A DNA stretch of 10,477 bases, taken from contig DDXG01000025.1 of the NCBI GenBank assembly GCA_002347125.1, positions 1-10,477 on the forward strand. Direction: 5' to 3'. Origin of the DNA: Phycisphaerales bacterium UBA2266 (GTDB taxonomy: Bacteria > Planctomycetota > Phycisphaerae > Sedimentisphaerales > Anaerobacaceae). The notes under the pieces are model-generated. The model did no database searches, was not told where the DNA came from, and was given only the letters and a program-made list of their open reading frames with translations. Both the position numbers and the translations under genes were made by a program. This document shows, piece after piece, positions 1-5,544 of the stretch. The stretch's first letter is position 1. Each line of letters opens with the position of its first letter.

Positions 1-873
1 CGGTATCTGCTCGTCGAAGCTGGGCCAGCCGCAGCCGCTGTGGAACTTGGAGTCCGACCGGAACAGTTCGGCGCCGCACTGCTTGCAGGTATAAACGCCC
101 GGGACGAAGTGGTCGGTGAATCGCCCGGTGAAAGGCGGTTCGGTGCCCTTGTGGAGGATAACGCGCTGTTCGGCGTCCGTGAGCTTGCTTGGCATGGAAT
201 GTTCCTTATAGAAACCGATCTGGTCAACGTATAGTTCGACGGGCCCCTGGCGGGCCATCGCGGCCAGGGCCACGGCGCGGAGCCTGCGAACATCCAGAGG
301 CCGGTCGATCTGAACCGGCCTGAAACCGCTGAGAGGCAATCGGACCTCGGCCCAGTCGCCCTTGCCCTCGAAGCGGTGCTCGTAGGACTGCCATTCGAGG
401 CGAGTGTCGGCCGTCTTGAGGCGAAGGCCGAACAGCCCCCGGCCCTTGAATCGCACAAAGAAGCCGTCGTACGCTCGGGCGTCGAGGGGCTGGCCCTTCG
501 GGTGCAGGTTGACGCGGGCCTCAATATATCCACCGCCGGCCCCGGCCGACACTTCGCCCCGCAGGTGCAGACAGGTCCTGGTGTCGTGCAATTCCTGCTT
601 CACAGTGCCTCTCGACATTCCCCCGACCACCCGATCGCCGGCAAAGACCCACTTGAGGGCGCTGCCCGGCATCTGGGAGGTGGGTTGGCCTGCGGCCGAT
701 TCAGTCAGGTTGGGATCGGACCTCGCCGAGAAGTCGTCGATCAATACCCTGCGCACGGAATCGGCCTTGTTCTGTGTATTATCGGACGCCGACTGTTGTG
801 TGGCCGCTGCGACGGCCAGGACCAGCGGTATGCCCACGCATAAACCCACAATCACCGGTCGTGATGTTCTCAT
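1..873 (-). CDS. msrB: Exported CIA30-domain / methionine-R-sulfoxide reductase (MsrB) fusion, 3' end cut by window
   Basis: One uninterrupted frame of 291 codons runs off the left edge. Residues 1-26 form a signal peptide (MRTSRP followed by a hydrophobic VIVGLCVGIPLVLAVAAA stretch). Residues about 43-222 look like a CIA30 domain: VLIDDF at 43-48, the hallmark GDRVVGGMSRG at 79-89, and a strand-rich tail ending ELYVDQIGFY. The MsrB/SelR domain starts at about 232 with GTEPPFTG, then the zinc CxxC pair (CKQC, 263-266), LFRSD and SGCGWPSF (279-286). The second CxxC and the catalytic cysteine lie beyond the window. MsrB reduces methionine-R-sulfoxide in proteins; the signal peptide implies repair of exported proteins. 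ATG at 871-873 was chosen because it gives the signal peptide; an in-frame ATG 36 nt upstream (907-909) is possible, and TAA/TAG stops lie just above that. Met227 (193-195) has its own AAGGA about 7 nt upstream and begins like a free-standing MsrB. Domain calls are secure; the joined-protein reading is what the frame shows. Confidence 0.87.
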   Translation of the reverse strand, partial: MRTSRPVIVGLCVGIPLVLAVAAATQQSASDNTQNKADSVRRVLIDDFSARSDPNLTESAAGQPTSQMPGSALKWVFAGDRVVGGMSRGTVKQELHDTRTCLHLRGEVSAGAGGGYIEARVNLHPKGQPLDARAYDGFFVRFKGRGLFGLRLKTADTRLEWQSYEHRFEGKGDWAEVRLPLSGFRPVQIDRPLDVRRLRAVALAAMARQGPVELYVDQIGFYKEHSMPSKLTDAEQRVILHKGTEPPFTGRFTDHFVPGVYTCKQCGAELFRSDSKFHSGCGWPSFDEQIP

Positions 874-917
874 CCATGTCTCAACTTGAATTGGTTGTTT
901 CAGCAACATTCCATACT

Positions 918-923
918 ATTATA
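918..923 (-). promoter_or_regulatory. -10 box for the CIA30-MsrB gene
   Basis: A perfect TATAAT reads on the minus strand about 45 nt ahead of the chosen start at 873. No -35 match is visible at 16-18 bp spacing. Instead the spacer holds a short dyad, CCCGCC-GGT-GGCGGG (925-939), so an activator or repressor may act here. Sequence match only. Confidence 0.45.
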
Positions 924-1011
924 CCCCGCCACCGGCGGGCGGGTTTGGCCGAAAAACCGCCCATGTGTACCTCTGGAAACCGGTGGGATTTTGCGTAGGC
1001 GGCCATTTTGC

Positions 1012-1039
1012 TTGCAAACAGCGGCGGCGCGACTATACT
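1012..1039 (+). promoter_or_regulatory. Sigma-70-type promoter of the SurA-like gene cluster
   Basis: TTGCAA (1012-1017), a 16-bp spacer and TATACT (1034-1039) precede the start at 1088, giving a predicted leader of about 40 nt. It lies back-to-back with the minus-strand -10 box at 918-923. It also argues that the open frame upstream of 1088 (back to 965) is not translated. Confidence 0.5.
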
Positions 1040-1087
1040 CTCAAGTTTTGGCCTTTTTCGGAACGTGCACCTGTACGGAGCGCCAAT

Positions 1088-3310
1088 ATGAGCTTGATGA
1101 AGTGGTTTCGCAAACATAACACCAAACTGATGGCCGTCTTCGTCGCCATTCTTCTGCTGGGTTGGGTCCTGGGGGCCTGGTTGCAGCAGGTGGCCAGGCG
1201 GCGGGGCGGTATGGGTGCTACGATCGCCACGTATCTCGACGGGCGCAGAATGACGCAGAATGACCTGATGGCCGCCCAGCGGGAACTCGACGTGCTCAGG
1301 ATGCTCCAGGCCGATGTGCTTCTGAGCAACGTGGACCTGTACGGGATATTCCTGGGGCAACTGCTGTTTGGGGAAGACCGGTCCTCGCCGGAGATGATCA
1401 ATAACCTGAAGCGGCTGATCCGCGAGAACCAATACCGCATCAGCGAGCGCCAGTTGTATGATATGTACCAGCACAGGGGTGTGCCGGCAACGGTCTTCTG
1501 GGTGTTGCTCAAGGCCGAGGCCGAGGCCGCCGGGGTGGCCGTCTCCACGGAGGAGGCCGGACGCATCGTGGCCATGCTCATCCCGCAGGTCACGCAGCGG
1601 ACCATGGAGTACGGCCCATACATGCGGAGCGTCATGGAGCGCTCGCAGTTGTCGGAGCAGCAGGTGCTGGGCGTCTTCGCGGACCTGCTGGCGGTGGTGC
1701 AGTTCGCGCAATTCACCTGTTCGATGCAAGACCTGACGCTGTCGGAGTTGTCGCATTCGGCGTCGGCGTCGCAGGAGGCCATGGACATCTCGCTGGTTGA
1801 AATCCGGGCCGAGCACTTCATGAAGGACCAGAATGAGCCCTCGGCGCAGGCTATCGGGCAGCAGTTCGAGGCGTACAAGGGCAACTTCAAGGGGGTCGTC
1901 AGCGACGGCAATCCCTACGGTTTCGGTTATAAGCTGCCCGGCCGAGCGCAGGTCGAATACGTCGTGCTCAAGATGGACGATGTCTCGGCGGCGATCACCG
2001 AACCGTCGCAGCAGGACAAGGAAGATTACTACCAGGACAGTGTTGGCGAGTTCACGCAGAAGGTTCCCAGTGATCCCAATGATCCGAACTCGCTGAAGAT
2101 CGACCGTGTCCGCGCCTTTGCCGAGGTCGAGGCCATCATTGGGGCCCGCCTGCGTCAGAGCCGCACCAACACGCTGGCCGACGAGATTCTTGCGGCGGCC
2201 CGCGACCTGTCCGAGGCCGCCCTGCAGGACGTGGATATGCAGACGGCCGTTGAGGCGGTTCTCAAGGAGAAGGCCGGCGACTATAAGGCGGTCGCCGCCC
2301 AACTGACCGAGAAATACAAGGTTCCTGTTCACGCCGGCGTCACCGGCCTGTTGGACGCGAGGCGATTCCAGGAGGACGAGTATCTCCGTCGACTGTATGT
2401 TCGGAGCGGTTCGGCTTCGCCGTCGCCTCTGATTCGCGCGGTGTTCTCGGTGAAGGCGCTTGCCGGCGAGGGTCCGGTCGGCGGCGAGGCGTCGCAGACG
2501 AGGCTCTATGAGAACATCGGACCGACCCGCGATATGCTGGGCGAGGTTGTCGCGATGGTGCGTGTGGTCGATGCGCGGCCGGCCGAGGTTCCGGCGTCGC
2601 CGGACACGTCGTTCAGCATCGCCGGGCTCAGGATCAACGGGGCGGCCGAGGCCAATGACACGTATGTGGTGTCCAAGGACGTGGTCGAGGACCTCAAGAA
2701 ACTGGCCGCGATGCCGGTCGCCGAGCAGCGGGCCAAGGAGTTCAAGGACCTGGCCGTGCGGGAGGGTTTTCCCGCGGCGGTCAAGGCCTTCAACGACCTC
2801 TATGGGGAGACCGCGAAGAAAGCCGCCGATGATCCCAACGCCTTCCGCATTCAGAATCTGACGGACATGCGCAAGCTCTTCGGCATGGCCTTGCAGGCGA
2901 TTGAGGCGCAGAACCAGGCGAACCCGGCCGGCGAATTCCTTGTGCGCGAACGCAGGATCGAGCGGGAGTTCTTGAACCACATCTATGCCCTCGTCCCGCC
3001 CGACGCCAATAGCCTGCCCGAAACGCCCGCCTTGATGGAGTTCAAGCCGGATATGACCTGGTACTGCATCGAGAAGTTGAGTATCGACCGGTTGTGGAAG
3101 GAGGACTTCGACAGGTCCAAGATCATGGAGATCTATCGTCTCGACCATCTGGCCTCTCAGAGTCTGGCGCCGGTGCATTTCAATCCGCAGAACGTCATCA
3201 CCCGCATGAGGCTCGAATGGGTCAAGAGCAGCGACGACGAGGAAGATGCCTCCCCGAATGAGCCGGCTCCGGCCGGCGATGGGAACGCCACAGGAGCGCC
3301 CGGCGCATGA
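1088..3310 (+). CDS. Membrane-anchored SurA/PpiD-like protein lacking a visible parvulin domain
   Basis: The product has 740 residues. A basic N-terminus (MSLMKWFRKHNTK) leads into one transmembrane helix (about 14-33), so most of the protein should face the periplasm. Residues 44-215 resemble the SurA/PpiD N-terminal chaperone fold: ATYLDGRRMTQNDL, then LFGEDRSS...LKRLIRENQYRISERQLYDMY, then a helical hairpin region. Residues 286-375 (RAQVEYVVLKMDDV, ITEPSQQDKEDYYQD, VRAFAEVEAIIGARL) have the layout that flanks the PPIase domain in PpiD. No parvulin HIL-type motif is seen, so it may be a holdase rather than an isomerase. The C-terminus (713-740) is an acidic, then Pro/Ala/Gly-rich tail. ATG 1088 was chosen for GGAG seven bases upstream, the promoter at 1012-1039 and the membrane anchor right after it. 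Its stop overlaps the next start (ATGA). Family assignment is by pattern only. Confidence 0.8.
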   Translation: MSLMKWFRKHNTKLMAVFVAILLLGWVLGAWLQQVARRRGGMGATIATYLDGRRMTQNDLMAAQRELDVLRMLQADVLLSNVDLYGIFLGQLLFGEDRSSPEMINNLKRLIRENQYRISERQLYDMYQHRGVPATVFWVLLKAEAEAAGVAVSTEEAGRIVAMLIPQVTQRTMEYGPYMRSVMERSQLSEQQVLGVFADLLAVVQFAQFTCSMQDLTLSELSHSASASQEAMDISLVEIRAEHFMKDQNEPSAQAIGQQFEAYKGNFKGVVSDGNPYGFGYKLPGRAQVEYVVLKMDDVSAAITEPSQQDKEDYYQDSVGEFTQKVPSDPNDPNSLKIDRVRAFAEVEAIIGARLRQSRTNTLADEILAAARDLSEAALQDVDMQTAVEAVLKEKAGDYKAVAAQLTEKYKVPVHAGVTGLLDARRFQEDEYLRRLYVRSGSASPSPLIRAVFSVKALAGEGPVGGEASQTRLYENIGPTRDMLGEVVAMVRVVDARPAEVPASPDTSFSIAGLRINGAAEANDTYVVSKDVVEDLKKLAAMPVAEQRAKEFKDLAVREGFPAAVKAFNDLYGETAKKAADDPNAFRIQNLTDMRKLFGMALQAIEAQNQANPAGEFLVRERRIEREFLNHIYALVPPDANSLPETPALMEFKPDMTWYCIEKLSIDRLWKEDFDRSKIMEIYRLDHLASQSLAPVHFNPQNVITRMRLEWVKSSDDEEDASPNEPAPAGDGNATGAPGA

Positions 3311-3714
3311 ATTCCGACACCGGCGGGAACCATTTTGCTCACCTGCTCATCGCGGGGCTGCTCGGCTGGGCCGTGCCGGGTGCGGGGCATTGGTACATCG
3401 GCGAGCGGCCGCGGGCCGCGGTGATCTTCGTGACGGTTGGTTTGACGTTTCTGGCGGGTCTCTGGGTGGGGTCCATCGGTGTTATTGATCCGGTCAACGG
3501 CAAGTTGCCGTATGCCGGGCAGATCATGAATTCGCCCGCGGTCGCGGCCATCGGCCATCTGACGCGCAGCGGACAGTACCCGGTCTACGGGCGGCCCAAT
3601 GAGATCGGACAGATCTACACCAGTATCTCGGGCCTGCTGAACCTGCTGTGCATCGTCAACGCGGTCTATCTGGCTCACGTGAAGCGGCGGGGACAGGAGG
3701 GGACGACGGCATGA
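3307..3714 (+). CDS. Small integral membrane protein, DUF6677-like
   Basis: The product has 135 residues and about three membrane segments (about 11-29, 36-58 and 106-124). The N-terminal motif GWAVPGAGHWYIGERPRAAVIF (here spanning 20-41) resembles the planctomycete family DUF6677 and, more loosely, the PG-G-FY-G turn of TM2-type proteins. The loop at 60-104 is polar and would lie outside the membrane. The ATG overlaps the preceding stop as ATGA, with AGGAG ten bases upstream, and the gene ends in another ATGA overlap, so it is almost certainly translated together with its neighbours. The function is unknown; co-translation with a SurA-like protein suggests a role in the envelope. The DUF name is from memory of the family and could be wrong; the membrane topology is visible directly. 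Confidence 0.8.
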   Translation: MNSDTGGNHFAHLLIAGLLGWAVPGAGHWYIGERPRAAVIFVTVGLTFLAGLWVGSIGVIDPVNGKLPYAGQIMNSPAVAAIGHLTRSGQYPVYGRPNEIGQIYTSISGLLNLLCIVNAVYLAHVKRRGQEGTTA

Positions 3715-3956
3715 CGGCGTTCGACATTCTCCTTACTTTTACAGCGCCGGAGGCGATCGGCAACGGTCCACTATCAATGCTGTGGTTGCTGCCTCTGACG
3801 GTGGCGATTGCGGTCGTCTACAAGGCAACGAAGGTCCAGCGGATCGAGCCGGGGCCGTTCGTCAAGGAATGCGCACTGTTGTTTGCCTCTGTCGTGGTGT
3901 TCATGCTGGTGGCGGCGCTGGTGCTGTTTGCGGCGGCGTATCTGATCACGGCGTGA
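3711..3956 (+). CDS. 81-residue membrane protein with two predicted helices
   Basis: Two hydrophobic helices (about 21-37 and 53-78) are joined by a short basic loop (YKATKVQRIEPGPFVKE, 37-53). No family is recognised. The ATG at 3711 overlaps the preceding stop as ATGA and has GGAGG ten bases upstream; the frame is open further back to 3648 but that would run inside the previous gene. It is the last gene of the three-gene cluster and its stop lies 13 bp from the stop of the converging RNase III gene, with no clear terminator between them. It may be a small partner of the DUF6677-like protein, which is inference from overlap alone. Confidence 0.72.
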   Translation: MTAFDILLTFTAPEAIGNGPLSMLWLLPLTVAIAVVYKATKVQRIEPGPFVKECALLFASVVVFMLVAALVLFAAAYLITA

Positions 3957-3969
3957 CCATCCGCGTGGT

Positions 3970-4695
3970 TCATTGGTCGTCCGCGTTTCCTTCGATCACT
4001 CCCAGGTCGACCAGCGCGTTGAACGCGGCTTTCTGCTCGGCTTCCTTCTTGTTGGTTCCCCAGGCGCTGGTGAAGTTCCGCGAATCGATCACGACCCTGG
4101 ACTCGAAGCACTTGTTGTGGTCGGGGCCCTTCTCGTCCATGAGCACATACGCCGGCGTGCTGCCGAACCGCTCCTGGGTGTATTGCTGGAGCAGGGATTT
4201 GAAGTTGCCGTGTGCACGTGCGGCGTCGGCGTCGGTGATACGCCGGCCGAAGCCCCGCAGGATGAATGCGCGAGCGGCGTCGAAACCGCCGTCCAGATAG
4301 ACCGCTCCGATGACGGCCTCCAGCATCCCTGCCGCCAACGACCCGGAAAGAGCCCGGCGCGAGGTCATGCCCTTGCCGACCACCAGAAAACGATCCAGGC
4401 CCAGTTCCTGGCAGACCGCCGCGCACGTCGTCCGCGAGACGAGCATGCTCTTGACCTTGGTCAGGCTGCCTTCGAGGTACTTGCGGAATCGGCGGAACAA
4501 CTGCTCACAGACGACGGCCGCGAGAATGGAATCGCCGAGGAACTCCAGGCGTTCGTTGCTGGCGAGGCGGCTGTCCACCGCGGAGGAGTGCATCAAGGCC
4601 AGTTCGAGGTGCTTCGTATCGGAGAACGTATGCCCTGTGACCTGCTCGATTTGATGCAGAGTCTCTGAGTCCATGTCCTTGCTTCCGTTCGTCAT
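3970..4695 (-). CDS. rnc: Ribonuclease III
   Basis: The product has 241 residues, a normal RNase III length. It cleaves double-stranded RNA in rRNA and mRNA processing. The catalytic domain (about 10-150) carries the signature NERLEFLGDS (47-56), giving E48, E51 and D55 for E. coli E38, E41 and D45. The second acidic cluster reads SLAAGMLEAVIGAVYLD (119-135): E126 matches E. coli E117, but the position of D114 is Gly123. A dsRNA-binding domain follows (about 163-232, with KNx-type NKKEAEQKAAFNAL at 215-228). Two starts are possible: ATG 4695 with AGGG only three bases away, or Met8 (4672-4674) with GGAAG at seven-base spacing, which looks better. The gene has its own promoter (4778-4806) and converges on the membrane-protein cluster. 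The family call is certain; full activity is not, because of Gly123. Confidence 0.95.
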   Translation of the reverse strand: MTNGSKDMDSETLHQIEQVTGHTFSDTKHLELALMHSSAVDSRLASNERLEFLGDSILAAVVCEQLFRRFRKYLEGSLTKVKSMLVSRTTCAAVCQELGLDRFLVVGKGMTSRRALSGSLAAGMLEAVIGAVYLDGGFDAARAFILRGFGRRITDADAARAHGNFKSLLQQYTQERFGSTPAYVLMDEKGPDHNKCFESRVVIDSRNFTSAWGTNKKEAEQKAAFNALVDLGVIEGNADDQ

Positions 4696-4726
4696 GTACC
4701 CTGCGAGCAGATTACGAATCCCGGCG

Positions 4727-4747
4727 CGCCGCGTTCATGGGGCGGCG
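4727..4747 (-). promoter_or_regulatory. Hairpin in the rnc leader
   Basis: In the predicted rnc mRNA leader, CGCCGC and GCGGCG pair across a nine-base loop. In other bacteria RNase III cuts a stem in its own leader and so limits its own synthesis; this stem is short for that role. A six-base GC-rich pair can arise by chance here. Confidence 0.25.
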
Positions 4748-4777
4748 GTCTTCGTAGCCGGCTCCACAGCAGGCCCG

Positions 4778-4806
4778 AGTAAACCACAACGCCGACAGTC
4801 TGTCAA
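4778..4806 (-). promoter_or_regulatory. Sigma-70-type promoter of rnc
   Basis: A perfect TTGACA (4801-4806), a 17-bp spacer and TTTACT (4778-4783) lie in the 135-bp gap between the STAS gene and rnc. The leader would be about 75-100 nt depending on the start used. This means rnc need not depend on read-through from the STAS gene. Confidence 0.55.
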
Positions 4807-4830
4807 CGGTGTGCCGTCGGCCCTGATCCG

Positions 4831-5169
4831 TCAGCCGACCATCTGGAGGCCCGCCAGGGCCATGAACTTGTCGTCGGCGACCTCGAAGATGCCGTCCAGC
4901 CCGGTGACGCTGAAGATCCCCCTCGTTGCGGCGGCCACGCTGCAGAAGACCAGCCGATGTCCGCAGTCGCCGAGCAGCTTGCGCAACTTCAGCAGCTTGG
5001 ACAGGCTCGACGACGTAACGATATCGACGTTGCTGAAGTCGACCACAACGTCGCAGTCGCCCCGGTCACGGACGATACTCGTGACGGTCTGCAATTCCTC
5101 GCCCATATCAGGCTCCTGAGGCAGGTCCACCAGGATGATATCTTCGGACCAGTTTTGGATTCCCATCAT
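4831..5169 (-). CDS. Single-domain STAS protein (anti-sigma-factor-antagonist type)
   Basis: The product has 112 residues, the size of SpoIIAA-like anti-anti-sigma factors. Such proteins are phosphorylated on a conserved Ser by a HATPase kinase and, when unphosphorylated, bind it. The fold is clear: DIILVDLPQE strand, GDCDVVVDFSNVDIVTSSSLSKLLKL (residues about 37-62), then GHRLVFCSVAAATRGIFSVTGLDGIFEVADD. Where SpoIIAA has D-S-S-G, this protein has T-S-S-S (about 52-55), so a serine is available but the flanking Asp and Gly are not kept. The start is preceded by AAGGAG; Met2 (5164-5166) has the better seven-base spacing. No kinase, phosphatase or matching sigma factor is next to it. The role, whether stress signalling or another STAS scaffold, is open. 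Confidence 0.85.
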   Translation of the reverse strand: MMGIQNWSEDIILVDLPQEPDMGEELQTVTSIVRDRGDCDVVVDFSNVDIVTSSSLSKLLKLRKLLGDCGHRLVFCSVAAATRGIFSVTGLDGIFEVADDKFMALAGLQMVG

Positions 5170-5479
5170 TCATCTCCTTTTCATATAAGCGGTATCAACG
5201 AGCCATAGGGGTTATCGGCACAGGCGCCCAGGTGGTTAATAAGAAAACACCCGCGGCACGTCGAAACATGGCCCCCGGCGCGTCCGATAGGAATCATCCC
5301 TGGACTGTGTCCAGCCTGTTTGACAGGAAATGAGCCGGCGGCCAGGCCCGGTCGGCGGATGGCCGGCCCCATAACCATTGGGTGGTCGTGGAGTGCCGGC
5401 ACGGCGGCGGACGGCTTGCTCTCTGACGGGACCGGAGGCGACTCGTTGCGACCGGCGGTCTGACCAACAGGCAGACCCC
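5170..5479. other. Intergenic stretch without a supportable gene
   Basis: About 310 bp between the STAS start and the pckG terminator. Open frames exist on the minus strand (for example 5181-5558) but their products are low-complexity, Pro/Arg/Ser-rich and overlap the terminator and the end of pckG. The region should hold the STAS promoter: a weak TTAACC (5234-5239), 17 bp, GATAAC (5211-5216) is the best I see on the minus strand. A hairpin GGTCTG/CAGACC with a nine-base loop lies at 5457-5477. No known structured RNA is recognised. Confidence 0.5.
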
Positions 5480-5511
5480 AAAAGACGCCGGGAGCCCACG
5501 AGGACCCCCGG
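5480..5511 (-). terminator. Rho-independent terminator of pckG
   Basis: On the minus strand a ten-pair stem (CCGGGGGTCC with GGGCTCCCGG, including two G-U pairs) closes on a TCGT tetraloop (5488-5511) and is followed by CGTCTTTT. It lies 34 nt beyond the pckG stop. The T tract is short and interrupted, which is the main reservation. Confidence 0.7.
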
Positions 5512-5544
5512 CATGGATCAACACCACAACTCTGTCCTATAACG

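Noticed and set aside
376..889. Two plus-strand open frames in the left part (376-843 and 404-889)
   Set aside because: They lie opposite the CIA30-MsrB frame, which has a signal peptide and two recognisable domains.
881..3178. Very long minus-strand open frame (765 codons) opposite the SurA-like gene
   Set aside because: It is antisense to a gene with a promoter, ribosome site, membrane anchor and coherent family pattern. Its product is Arg/Leu/Gly/His-rich without domains, a usual shadow of GC-rich third positions.
3950..3972. Imperfect stem TGACCA/TGGTTCA spanning the two converging stops
   Set aside because: It has a bulge, only six pairs and no T tract on either strand, so it is not a credible two-way terminator.
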